Shown piece after piece: positions 38,301 to 46,622 of a stretch of 64,000 bases of DNA. Under the pieces are notes generated by a model. The model was not told where the DNA came from and made no database searches. It worked only from the letters and a program-made list of their open reading frames with translations. The position numbers were made by a program, and so were the translations under genes. This stretch comes from Acidimicrobiia bacterium (lineage in GTDB: Bacteria > Actinomycetota > Acidimicrobiia > Acidimicrobiales > Bin134), in assembly GCA_009842675.1 (NCBI GenBank), contig VYEX01000002.1, positions 69,592-133,591 on the forward strand, read 5' to 3'. Position 1 is the stretch's first letter, and every line of letters starts with the position of its first letter.

Positions 38301-39065
38301 GTGCTCGTGGTGGATACCCATACTCATGTGATTTCTGATGACCTGGACAGATATCCGCTCCAGGTGGCCGACTATCCGGGGGTGGAGTGGGTGTATGACG
38401 CGCCGGTCACTGCTGAGGAGCTGTTGGCCGAGATGGCAGATGCCGAAGTGGACCGGGCGGTGTTGGTACAGGCCCTGGGGGGCTACGGCACGGACAATTC
38501 CTATGTAGTAGATGCTCGAGCGGCATATCCCGACTCGTTCAGCGCGGTGGCCATTGTGGACGATCCGGCTGAGCTTGACGCGTTGGCGTCGGCCGGGGTT
38601 GGCGGTGTGCGGTTCTACGCCGTCGGCGGAGGAGGGCCGCTGCAAGATGAGGCCACTTGGGACATCGCGAGACGGCTCGGCCTCCGGGTCAGTGCGGCCA
38701 CCGTGCCCGAGCACCTGCCCGCGCTGGGCAAAGCGGTGGCTGCCCATCCTGATGTGATCTTGGCTCTGGATCACTGCGGATTCGCTCCCGAGTCGATTGG
38801 CAATTACGCCGATCTGGAGAACTTGTACCTGAAGGTCACCCCCCATGTGCTGGACGCCGGCGAACCGGCCGCCATGCTGGAGCGACTGGCCGAGCAGTTC
38901 GGCTTCGACCGGCTTATGTGGGGGTCGGACTACTCCCAGACCCACGACAGGCCATACCTGGAACTTGCCGATCAGGCGCGGGCGGCCTGCGCGGCGATGT
39001 CTTCAAGCGAGCAGGCTCAGTTCCTGGGCGGCACTGCGCTGGCCCTCTGGCCAGAGCTGGCTTGA
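38301..39065 (+). CDS. amidohydrolase-family metal hydrolase (Amidohydro_2)
   Basis: TIM-barrel hydrolase of 254 residues. DTHTHVISDD at the N-terminus gives the HxH metal site, LALDHCGF gives a later metal His, and LMWGSDYSQTHDR gives the catalytic Asp. The group includes decarboxylases and lactonases of aromatic degradation. The start GTG at 38301 is 81 bp from the divergent crotonase start. Substrate unknown. Confidence 0.82.
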   Translation: MLVVDTHTHVISDDLDRYPLQVADYPGVEWVYDAPVTAEELLAEMADAEVDRAVLVQALGGYGTDNSYVVDARAAYPDSFSAVAIVDDPAELDALASAGVGGVRFYAVGGGGPLQDEATWDIARRLGLRVSAATVPEHLPALGKAVAAHPDVILALDHCGFAPESIGNYADLENLYLKVTPHVLDAGEPAAMLERLAEQFGFDRLMWGSDYSQTHDRPYLELADQARAACAAMSSSEQAQFLGGTALALWPELA

Positions 39066-39066
39066 G

Positions 39067-39918
39067 CTAGTCCAGTTCCAGCATCTGGTCGACAACCGCA
39101 GCCATAGCGGAAGCGTCGCGCTCGACCTCCCGAGTCTGGCCACCGGCGTCGAGGAAGCGTTGCATCAGGGGCACGTGCTGGCCGGTAGCGGAGCAGGCCA
39201 TCATCGCCTGGCTCTCGGTCAGAAGTCCGGGCTCCACTGGTCCGAGGGCAGCATCCACGGCTTGCTTGGCCTTGGCAATGGACAACCGCGGCGATGCGGC
39301 GATGCGACGGGCCACCTGGGCGGTGTGGGCCCGAAGCTCATCGGAGGGCAGCACCCGGTTGACGTAGCCGATGGCTGCGGCTTCCTCAGCGTTCACATCG
39401 TTGCCGGACAAGACAATCTCCAGTGCCCGGCTGCGGCCCACTAGTCGGGCCAGCCTTTGGGTTCCGCTGGCCCCGGGAATGATGCCCATGGCCACCTCAG
39501 GCTGGCCCAACACGGTGCGAGGTCCGGCGAAACGCATGTCGAGCGACAACAGAAACTCCGATCCGCCACCCCGGGCAACGCCGTCGATCATCCCGATGGT
39601 GGCCACCCCGATAGTTCGGCACCGGTCGAAGGTGACCGCGGCCATGTTGGGCTCGGCGGGCACATCAGCAGGGGCCTCCATGGCCAGGATCTGCTCTACG
39701 TCTCCGTGCATCAAGAAAAACTCCGGATCCGCGCTCTCAAACACCAGCACGCTGACATCGTCGCCTGCTTCATTGGCAGCCTCGACCGCGTTCAGCAAGC
39801 CGATCAATCCGCCGATCAAGGCCCCGTCCACCAATTGCTTGGGTGGATGGTCGATCACCACCCAGCCGATGCTGTCGTCAACGCTGAGCGAAAACGGGCC
39901 AAAGGTTTGCTCACTCAT
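39067..39918 (-). CDS. enoyl-CoA hydratase/isomerase family protein
   Basis: Crotonase-fold protein of 283 residues. The fold begins SIGWVVIDHPPKQLVDGALIG. The oxyanion-hole motif MIDGVARGGGSEFLLSLDMRF and GQPEVAMGIIPGASGTQRLARLVG follow; the first oxyanion segment (FFLMHGDVEQ) is divergent. GGGGAGGG-like RBS precedes ATG 39918, and 8 bases overlap the nitroreductase gene upstream on the same strand. The very different N-terminal pattern suggests a reaction other than simple hydration. Confidence 0.85.
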   Translation of the reverse strand: MSEQTFGPFSLSVDDSIGWVVIDHPPKQLVDGALIGGLIGLLNAVEAANEAGDDVSVLVFESADPEFFLMHGDVEQILAMEAPADVPAEPNMAAVTFDRCRTIGVATIGMIDGVARGGGSEFLLSLDMRFAGPRTVLGQPEVAMGIIPGASGTQRLARLVGRSRALEIVLSGNDVNAEEAAAIGYVNRVLPSDELRAHTAQVARRIAASPRLSIAKAKQAVDAALGPVEPGLLTESQAMMACSATGQHVPLMQRFLDAGGQTREVERDASAMAAVVDQMLELD

Positions 39919-40528
39919 GAGTGCCCTCCCATTCATTCCAGAAACAGACTTCTGACAACGGCCTGCGGCGTACCGGGCCAAACGGTACCGCGGGCCAGCC
40001 CATCGGGATGCTGCACACAATGTGAATGTCATCGGGTATCCCGAGTACGGCCCGCACCTCATCGGCCCGGAAAGAGTGCAGCGTGGTCAGCACTGTGCCC
40101 AAGCCCAGGCTACGAGCCGCCACCAGGAGATTCTGCACCGCGGGGTAGATCGAATGGCTCACTCCTCGCTGAGAGGAGCACACGATGATGAGCACCGGAA
40201 CCTCGCCGATTTCCCGGGCGAATTTGGCAGCCTTCTCGACGATCACGGCCTCTTGGTTTCGCAGCCATTGGGTGCCGGCCGCGGCTGGATTGTTGTAGGC
40301 CTCTTCCTGGGCGTCCAGGTACAGCTCGCCCAACCGGCGGCGCTTCTCAGGATCGGTGACGACCACAAAGCGGGCGAACTGGCCGTTGATGGCGCTGGGG
40401 GCTCGGATGGCGGCGTCCAGCACCTGGGTGACTAACTCGTCGGGCACCGGGTCGGGCCGATAGCGCCGCACCGCCCGCTGGGTGTGCATGGCCTCGAACA
40501 CGCCGACTTCGGCGGTTGCTTGGTTCAT
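39911..40528 (-). CDS. nitroreductase family protein
   Basis: FMN-dependent NAD(P)H oxidoreductase of 205 residues. HTQRAVRRYRPDPVPDELVTQVLDAAIRAPSAIN is the standard FMN-binding opening, and AVQNLLVAARSLGLGTVLTT and GIPDDIHIVCSIPMGWP are family motifs. The start was set at the ATG of MNQATAEVG; the upstream open frame crosses the divergent SelW-like gene. It overlaps the next crotonase by 8 bp, so they are one transcript. Confidence 0.88.
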   Translation of the reverse strand: MNQATAEVGVFEAMHTQRAVRRYRPDPVPDELVTQVLDAAIRAPSAINGQFARFVVVTDPEKRRRLGELYLDAQEEAYNNPAAAGTQWLRNQEAVIVEKAAKFAREIGEVPVLIIVCSSQRGVSHSIYPAVQNLLVAARSLGLGTVLTTLHSFRADEVRAVLGIPDDIHIVCSIPMGWPAVPFGPVRRRPLSEVCFWNEWEGTHE

Positions 40529-40594
40529 GGGCGCAGAGAGTAGCGGGCGCTGAAATGAATAGGCTGCCCACGCTCTCGGCGGTAGCCTGCACCC

Positions 40595-40867
40595 ATGGGG
40601 CAAAAGCACCGCGTCACCATCACCTATTGAGTTCCTTGAAACTATTCCGAGCACGCCGTGAGCGCTGCCAAGGACTTGCTTCAGAACTACCAGCACATCA
40701 TTGAGGAACTCACCCTGGTGACCGGTGCATCGGGCATCTTCGACGTGGAAGTCGACGGTGAGATGCTCTATTCCAAGTACGCCACCGACTGTCACGCCGA
40801 CCCCGGCGAGGTGCTCAAGCTGTTTGCCGAGCAGTACGCCCAAGGAGTGCTTGTCTACGGCTCGTAG
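40595..40867 (+). CDS. SelW/Rdx-family selenoprotein with two UGA codons (UxxU)
   Basis: Reading through two in-frame TGA codons (40628-40630 and 40637-40639) gives a 90-residue protein that begins MGQKHRVTITY-U-VP-U-NYSEHAV. The Rdx/SelW family has CxxC or CxxU exactly here, after the VxITY strand, and the rest (DLLQNYQHIIEEL, GIFDVEVDGEMLYSK) aligns with the SelW pattern FFEVMVAGKLIHSK. Both redox positions would be selenocysteine (U12 and U15). Starting at the GTG at 40658 instead would lose the active site. A candidate SECIS follows. Function: thiol/selenol oxidoreductase of thioredoxin-like fold. It is divergent from the nitroreductase. Confidence 0.8.
40630..40677 (+). promoter_or_regulatory. 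candidate bacterial SECIS of the SelW-like gene
   Basis: A 9-position stem with one mismatch pairs 40630-40638 with 40669-40677, and an inner CAC/GTG stem (40652-40654, 40658-40660) closes a loop starting with G at 40655. That loop lies 24 bases after the first UGA and 15 after the second. This fits the bacterial rule less strictly than the other two SECIS elements found here. Confidence 0.5.
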
Positions 40868-40890
40868 CCGCTGAGCGAATCTGGGCGGGC

Positions 40891-42174
40891 TTGATTGCCT
40901 ACGCTACGGGCGTGGACGCCGAGACAGCAGATGTCACAGTAGATATCGATCATCAGACACCGGAGTTCGTTGCCAACCGCCACAGCCGCTACCACGAGCT
41001 GAGGGAGCGGTGCCCGGTGGTGTTCAACGAGCACTACGGCGGGTTTTGGATGGTCACCGACTACGAGTCGGTGGTCCAAGTAGCCCGAGACAACGAGACG
41101 TTCGCCCACAAGTATGAGCCCGATGCCCCTGACGGCATCTCCTACCACGGCATCTGCGGCGTTCCTCGACCGGGTTATATCCCCCGCCAGGGAGTATCCG
41201 AGATCGACGGGCCCGAGCATGCCGATCTGCGGCGGGTGCTGAACCCCCTTATGACCATCAATGCGGTGGAGAGCAATCGCCCCCGCATGGAGGCGGTGTC
41301 GGCCTGGTTTATCGACGAGATCATCGAGTCGGGTGAAGCCGACTTGGTGCTTGACTACACCACACCGGTGCCCGCCGTGTTGACGCTTGAGATGATGGGC
41401 ATGGTTTCGTCTAACTGGCAGCACTACGCCGACTTCTTCCATGCCACGTCGTCTTATGAGCCCACCGACGAGCGGTACCTCAGCGCGATCACCCACCAGC
41501 CGGACATGTGGGCTGAGCTCAGGGACTTCGCCGCGTTCCGCCGAGAGAATCCGGCCGACGATGTCACCACTGCCTTGGTGACTTCCCCGCTAGATGGCCG
41601 AATGCTGAGCGATGACGAGATCACCGCCATCATGTGGAACCTGGTGGCTGGCGGTCTCGACACCACTACGTCGCTGGTGTCGTGGGGCCTGCACCACCTG
41701 GGCACTCACCCTGAGGACCGCGCCCGACTCATCGAAGATCCGAGCCTTATTCCCGCCGCGGTGGAGGAGTTCCTCCGCTTCTACAGTCCCAGCGAGACCC
41801 TCACCCGCACCGCCTCCCGGGACGTGGAGTTGGGCGGCCGCCAGATCCGCCGGGGCGACATCGTGATGATCAGTTGGGTGACAGCCAACCATGATCCGGC
41901 GGTATTCGATGACCCCGGCAAAATCCGCGTCGACCGCGAAGCCAACAAGCATTTGGCGTTCGGTCTTGGGGGCCACCGCTGCATCGGGTCGTCGATCGCC
42001 CGCATCGAGTCGGAGCTCATGTTGAGGGACGTCCTCACTCGCATGGGCGACTACGAGATCGAACTCGACGGGTTCAAGCCCTATCCGGGCAACCTGCTCA
42101 TGACCGGCGTTGTGTCGATGCCGGTGACCTTCACGCCTGGGACACGCTCAGGGGCGGCCGATCCCTTCGCCTGA
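40891..42174 (+). CDS. cytochrome P450
   Basis: Bacterial P450 of 427 residues. The I-helix motif AGGLDTT (253-259), the ExxR pair Glu293/Arg296 and the heme-binding loop FGLGGHRCIGSS with Cys364 are all present. Start is TTG at 40891 or GTG at 40912. Electrons would come from a ferredoxin and reductase not present nearby. It sits beside thiolase, acylase and crotonase genes, which suggests lipid, sterol or terpenoid oxidation, but the substrate cannot be assigned. Confidence 0.93.
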   Translation: MIAYATGVDAETADVTVDIDHQTPEFVANRHSRYHELRERCPVVFNEHYGGFWMVTDYESVVQVARDNETFAHKYEPDAPDGISYHGICGVPRPGYIPRQGVSEIDGPEHADLRRVLNPLMTINAVESNRPRMEAVSAWFIDEIIESGEADLVLDYTTPVPAVLTLEMMGMVSSNWQHYADFFHATSSYEPTDERYLSAITHQPDMWAELRDFAAFRRENPADDVTTALVTSPLDGRMLSDDEITAIMWNLVAGGLDTTTSLVSWGLHHLGTHPEDRARLIEDPSLIPAAVEEFLRFYSPSETLTRTASRDVELGGRQIRRGDIVMISWVTANHDPAVFDDPGKIRVDREANKHLAFGLGGHRCIGSSIARIESELMLRDVLTRMGDYEIELDGFKPYPGNLLMTGVVSMPVTFTPGTRSGAADPFA

Positions 42175-42201
42175 CGGGGGCCTAAACCCGCCGTTGACGG
42201 G

Positions 42202-42217
42202 CTAGATGAGAATCTAG
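42202..42217. terminator. hairpin between convergent P450 and thiolase genes
   Basis: CTAGAT and ATCTAG form a 6-bp perfect stem with loop GAGA, between the P450 stop (42174) and the thiolase stop (42225). It has no T run. Confidence 0.3.
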
Positions 42218-42224
42218 GCTCAGC

Positions 42225-43427
42225 TCAGCTCAACCGCTCGACGATCATGGCCATGCCCTGACCGCCGCCCACGCACATGCTCTCCACGCCGATGGTCTTG
42301 TCGGCGTCTTCCAGCCCGTTGAGCAGGGTTCCCATGATTCGGGCCCCGGTCATGCCGAAGGGATGGCCCAGGGCGATGGCCCCGCCGTTCACGTTGAGCT
42401 TGTCGTAGCTGATGCCCAGCTCGTCGGCGCTGGGGATGACCTGAGCGGCGAAGGCCTCGTTGATTTCCACCAAGTCGACGTCGTCGATGGTCATGCCGGC
42501 CCGGTCCAGCACCTGGGTGATGGCCGGGATGGGGCCGAGGCCCATGATCTCGGGGTTCACCGCGGCCACCCCTGAGGCCACGATCCGGGCCAGAGGCTTT
42601 ACGCCCAGCTCGGCGGCCTTGGTGTCACTCATCACCACCACCGCCGCGGCCCCGTCGTTGAGGGGGCAGGCGTTGCCCGCGGTCACCGTGCCGTCAGGCC
42701 GGAACACCGGATTGAGCTGTGACACCTTCTCGATCACGGTGCCGGCCCGGATGCCGTCGTCTTTGCTCACCAGCGTGCCGTCGGCCAGGGGATAGGGGGT
42801 GATCTCCCGCTCGAAGAAGCCCCGTTCCTGGGCGGCCTCGGCCCGATTCTGGGACATGACGCCGAACTCGTCTTGGCGCTCGCGGCTCACGTTCCAGGCC
42901 TGGGCCACATTCTCAGCGGTCTGGCCCATGGCGATGTAGATGTCGGGCAGGCCCTCGGGGGGCGACCATACCGGGGTGCCCTCGCCACTGCGCTCCACCG
43001 AACGGGCCTCGGCATCGGCGAACTTGTCGTTCTTGCCGCCCCGATCGGAAGCGCCGGAGGCAAAGCGGCTCACGCACTCCACCCCGCCGGACACAAACAC
43101 GTCGCCCTCTCCGGCTCGAACCGCGTGGGCAGCCATGCGGATGGTCTGAAGCGACGAGGAGCAGTAGCGATTGACGGTTACGCCAGGCACGTCCAGTCCA
43201 GCCAACAGCCCCGAAAGCCGGGCGATGTTGTAGCCGGCCTCGCCCGCGGGCTGGGCGCATCCCCACATCACGTCCTCGACGTCGGCGCCGTCGATCTGGG
43301 GGACTTTGCTGAGCACGTCGTCGATGATGAACGCCGACATGTCGTCGGGGCGGACATCGACCAGCGATCCTTTGACCGCCCGCCCGATCGGCGTGCGGGA
43401 GGTGGCGACGATTACTGCTTCGGGCAT
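42225..43427 (-). CDS. thiolase (acetyl-CoA acetyltransferase family)
   Basis: Beta-ketothiolase-type enzyme of 400 residues. The nucleophile Cys89 is in [12 protein letters not shown], the His in [11 protein letters not shown] and the second Cys in [11 protein letters not shown]. The opening [21 protein letters not shown] is typical of FadA/PcaF-type degradative thiolases. It could act in beta-oxidation, consistent with the several crotonase genes. A 78-bp spacer with short repeats separates it from the next gene on the strand. Confidence 0.93.
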   Translation of the reverse strand: MPEAVIVATSRTPIGRAVKGSLVDVRPDDMSAFIIDDVLSKVPQIDGADVEDVMWGCAQPAGEAGYNIARLSGLLAGLDVPGVTVNRYCSSSLQTIRMAAHAVRAGEGDVFVSGGVECVSRFASGASDRGGKNDKFADAEARSVERSGEGTPVWSPPEGLPDIYIAMGQTAENVAQAWNVSRERQDEFGVMSQNRAEAAQERGFFEREITPYPLADGTLVSKDDGIRAGTVIEKVSQLNPVFRPDGTVTAGNACPLNDGAAAVVVMSDTKAAELGVKPLARIVASGVAAVNPEIMGLGPIPAITQVLDRAGMTIDDVDLVEINEAFAAQVIPSADELGISYDKLNVNGGAIALGHPFGMTGARIMGTLLNGLEDADKTIGVESMCVGGGQGMAMIVERLS

Positions 43428-43482
43428 GGTTGCTCCTGAATTGGTTGGGTCGAGTTTGGAATTGGTCGGGGTAAGCGGGGAT

Positions 43483-43512
43483 TGATCGGCCTAGGACTGA
43501 TCGACCTAGGAC
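43483..43512. repeat. 15-bp tandem direct repeat
   Basis: TGATCGGCCTAGGAC is followed directly by TGATCGACCTAGGAC (14 of 15 identical), and then a partial AGATC. It spans the end of the acylase gene and the spacer before thiolase on the minus strand. It contains CCTAGG palindromes. Origin by slippage is likely. Confidence 0.6.
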
Positions 43513-45224
43513 AGATCAACCCTTTGAGTGTCTGTGCCGCTGCGCAGGTGCTTGCCGGGCCGGGCGTCGGTGAACTGCCCGTTGCGAACGATCTCTTCGC
43601 CGTTGCAGAACACGTGGTCGATGCCGTCGGCCTCACCGTACAGGCGGGGAGCGCCGGCGGGTAGATCGGCAACGACGGTGAGAGGCTTGGCCCCCACCCG
43701 GGATTCGTCGATAACCACCACGTCGCCGTGCCAGCCCTCTTGCAGCTGGCCCCGCTCCTTGAGCCCGTAAAGCTTGGCCTGGACGTCGGTCATCAGGTGG
43801 ACGGCTTCTTCCATCGAGATGAGTCCCCGCTTCCGCATGCACTGGCCGAGCATCGAAGTGGCGTAGTTGGCCGTCATGAACAGATCCAAATGGGCGCCGG
43901 CATCAGAAGCGCCGATCACCGCCCGGCCGTCCCGCCAGATCTCCATGCGGGCCTTCCAGTCCTCATCTGAGGACACTGGCGGCGGGGTGCCAAAAGAGGT
44001 CTTCAGCTCGTCGGCCACCACGATGTCGCACAAGGCGTCGAAGGGCTTCTTACCCTCGTCCTCGGCAATCTGGCCCACGGTGCGATTTCGATACTGCTGG
44101 TTCTCGGGGGCGAAGGTGTCGAAGATGATCTTGGTTGACCAGTCGGCCAGACCCTTGAGGGGTCCGGGCTGCTGGGCCAGCTCATCGAGGCGATCACGCT
44201 CGGCCTGATCCGACAGGAGCGCCATCTTCTCGGCGGGCGGGGCCAGCATGGCGCCCTCCCAGTCGGGCAGGGCGTCGAGCACGAAACCGCCGGCCATGCT
44301 TAGGCGAACCGAGAAGGCCATGGGGATGGTGAGGGCAACCACCTTGCCGCCGTTGGCCTTGGCGTAGTCACTGGCTTCCAGCTTGGCGTAGCACTCGTCG
44401 AGGTTGCCGGCCATGACGGTCATCACGTTCCAGTTGAGTTGGGTCTGGGCGGCCACCGACATGTCGGTCATCAGATTGGTGGCGGCATCGTCGAACGGAC
44501 CGACGCAGGGGATCAGCTCCAGCGAGGTGCCCTCGTACTCCGAGCACACCCGGGCCAGCTCCACCAGCTCCTCGCGGCTGGCGTACCGGCTGGGCACCAT
44601 GTTGCCGAAGGGGTCGTTGTGGGTGCGGGCGTAGGAGGAGGAGAATCCCAGGGCCCCGGCCTCCAGACCGGCCCGGAGCAGATCCTGCATTTGGGCCAGT
44701 TCTTCGGGGGTGGCCTCCCGCTTCACGCATTCGGGACCCATGACCACCCGGCGCAGGGCGGAGTGGCCCACCTTGAAGGCGGTGTTGATGGACAGGGTGC
44801 CGTCGAAAGCATCGAAGTATTCGGCAGTGGAGCGCCAATTCCACGGCACGCCCACTTGCAGCGACTCCAAAGGCATCCCTTCCACCCGGGCCAGCATCTG
44901 CATCAGGTACTCGCCGTCGGCGGGGTCGTCGGTCAGCGGCGCAATCGTGAAGCCGCAGTTGCCTCCGATGATGCTGGTCACGCCATGCAGAGGGGATGGG
45001 CTCAGGGTGGTGTCCCAGAACACCTGGGCGTCGAGGTGGGTGTGCACGTCGATGAAGCCCGGGCACACCGCCTTGCCGGTGGCATCCACGGTATTGGCCG
45101 CCTCGGCGGCGCTCAGATCACCGATGGCGGCGATCCGGCCTCCTTGCAGTCCCAGATCGGCCCGGTAGCGAGGGGTGCCGGTGCCGTCGACAATGTCTCC
45201 GCCGTTGATGATGGTGTCAAACAT
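43506..45224 (-). CDS. N-acyl-D-amino-acid deacylase-like amidohydrolase
   Basis: Amidohydrolase of 572 residues of the D-aminoacylase/dihydroorotase-like group. MFDTIINGGDIVDGTGTPRYRADLGLQGGRIAAIGDL gives the N-terminal beta domain, VCPGFIDVHTHLDAQVFWD the HxH metal site, and the GASDAGAHLD motif a further metal Asp. The C-terminal barrel-closing strands precede QRVDLS. It is divergent from the amidohydrolase at 45352. Natural substrate unknown; N-acyl-D-amino acids are typical in the family. Confidence 0.88.
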   Translation of the reverse strand: MFDTIINGGDIVDGTGTPRYRADLGLQGGRIAAIGDLSAAEAANTVDATGKAVCPGFIDVHTHLDAQVFWDTTLSPSPLHGVTSIIGGNCGFTIAPLTDDPADGEYLMQMLARVEGMPLESLQVGVPWNWRSTAEYFDAFDGTLSINTAFKVGHSALRRVVMGPECVKREATPEELAQMQDLLRAGLEAGALGFSSSYARTHNDPFGNMVPSRYASREELVELARVCSEYEGTSLELIPCVGPFDDAATNLMTDMSVAAQTQLNWNVMTVMAGNLDECYAKLEASDYAKANGGKVVALTIPMAFSVRLSMAGGFVLDALPDWEGAMLAPPAEKMALLSDQAERDRLDELAQQPGPLKGLADWSTKIIFDTFAPENQQYRNRTVGQIAEDEGKKPFDALCDIVVADELKTSFGTPPPVSSDEDWKARMEIWRDGRAVIGASDAGAHLDLFMTANYATSMLGQCMRKRGLISMEEAVHLMTDVQAKLYGLKERGQLQEGWHGDVVVIDESRVGAKPLTVVADLPAGAPRLYGEADGIDHVFCNGEEIVRNGQFTDARPGKHLRSGTDTQRVDLS

Positions 45225-45351
45225 GGTTCGCCCCTTGTGCGCGCCCCTTCGGCACGCTTTGTGAACAATCTAGGTCATGCCTGGGCTCATTGGCGAAGAA
45301 CTGGGCGTTGGGTAAATGGCCCGTCCCAGAGCCCCGATAAGCTCTCTGCCC

Positions 45352-46572
45352 ATGGCAGAGATCCCCCGCATCATCTCCGTGGACGACCACGTGGTCGAGC
45401 CCCCCGACCTGTGGACCGAGCGGTTGCCCCGCAAGTACCACGATCGCTGCCCTCGGGTTGAGCGTGACAAGGCCAAGTTCCACTTCGAAGGCGGGGTCTT
45501 CAGCTACGAAAAGGGAGTGCCCGACGGTACGTGGGGCGACTGGTGGCTCTACGACGACCTGATCTACCCGTTCCCCAAGCTCTCAGCCGCCATCGGGTTC
45601 GAGCCGCTCACCAACACCCCGGTGACGTTCGACGAGATCCTGCCCGGCTGCTGGAAGCAGAAAGAGCGCCTCCAAGACATGGACGCCAACCACGTGGAGG
45701 CGTCGATCTGCTTCCCCAACGTGCTGCCCCGGTTCTGCGGCCAGGCCTTCTACGAGCGGGAAGACAAGGATCTGGCCCTGCTGTGCGTCAAGGCCTACAA
45801 CGATTGGATGATCGACGAGTGGTGCGCGGGCGATGGTGCGGGGCGCCTCATTCCGCTCACCATCATCCCGCTGTGGGATGCCAATCTGGCCGCCGAGGAG
45901 ATCCACCGCTGCGCCGACAAGGGCAGTTTCTCGGTGGCCTTCTCGGAGAACCCCTACCACCTGGGACTGCCGTCGATACACGATCCCAACGGGTTCTGGG
46001 GGCCGTTCTTCGCCGCCTGCGAGGAGACCGGGACGGTGGTGAACATGCACATCGGCTCGTCGTCGAAGATGCCGACCACGTCGCCCGACGCGCCGTTTGC
46101 GGTCAGCTCCACCATCACCTTCAGCAACGCCATGGGCTCGATGTGCGACTACATCCTGTCGGGCGTGTTCGTGCGATACCCCGGCCTCCGGGTGGCCTAC
46201 AGCGAGGGTCAGGTGGGGTGGATGCCCTACGTGATCGAGCGCATGGACAAGCTGTGGGAGGAGCGGATCAACGACGACGACGGCGACTTCGGGGTCAACC
46301 TGCCCAACCCGCCGTCGTCCTATATCGCCGGCCACGTGTGGGGCTGCATGTTCGACGACGAGGTGGGACTGCGGAACCGCGACCTCATCGGCATGGACCA
46401 GATCACCTTCGAGGTAGACTATCCCCACGCCGACTCCACGTTCCCCCACACCAAGGAAGTTGCCACCAGGATCGTGACCCAGGCCGATCTCAACGAGGAG
46501 GAGGCCTACAAGCTGCTCCGGGGCAACGCCATCGAGCTGTACGGGCTGGAGAGGTACGGCATCGCCGCCTAG
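45352..46572 (+). CDS. amidohydrolase family 2 protein
   Basis: TIM-barrel metal hydrolase of 406 residues. ISVDDHVVEPPDLWTERLP is the usual opening in the actinobacterial group related to ACMSD-like decarboxylases; SFSVAFSENPYHLGLPSIHDP, NMHIGSS and FEVDYPHADSTFPH carry likely metal ligands. The start was set at ATG 45352; the frame is open 36 bases earlier. It is 50 bp before an ALDH gene on the same strand. Such pairs occur in degradation clusters. Confidence 0.88.
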   Translation: MAEIPRIISVDDHVVEPPDLWTERLPRKYHDRCPRVERDKAKFHFEGGVFSYEKGVPDGTWGDWWLYDDLIYPFPKLSAAIGFEPLTNTPVTFDEILPGCWKQKERLQDMDANHVEASICFPNVLPRFCGQAFYEREDKDLALLCVKAYNDWMIDEWCAGDGAGRLIPLTIIPLWDANLAAEEIHRCADKGSFSVAFSENPYHLGLPSIHDPNGFWGPFFAACEETGTVVNMHIGSSSKMPTTSPDAPFAVSSTITFSNAMGSMCDYILSGVFVRYPGLRVAYSEGQVGWMPYVIERMDKLWEERINDDDGDFGVNLPNPPSSYIAGHVWGCMFDDEVGLRNRDLIGMDQITFEVDYPHADSTFPHTKEVATRIVTQADLNEEEAYKLLRGNAIELYGLERYGIAA

Positions 46573-46622
46573 CTCGGCCGGCCGTTTGGGGTAACGAGCA
46601 TTTTGGCAAAGGGGGATTCGTC

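Noticed and set aside
40658..40867. Separate 69-residue protein starting at GTG 40658
   Set aside because: It lacks the VxITY-xxx redox motif at the N-terminus that lies in frame just upstream, past two TGA codons. The full selenoprotein reading explains all of it.
44439..45461. Long Gly/His-rich open frame opposite the acylase gene
   Set aside because: Antisense shadow of a well-supported gene with no domain features.
45531..46622. N-terminal extension of the ALDH frame through the amidohydrolase gene
   Set aside because: The amidohydrolase is well supported in another frame, and ALDH family similarity begins at MTLAELEPVN with a good ribosome-binding site.
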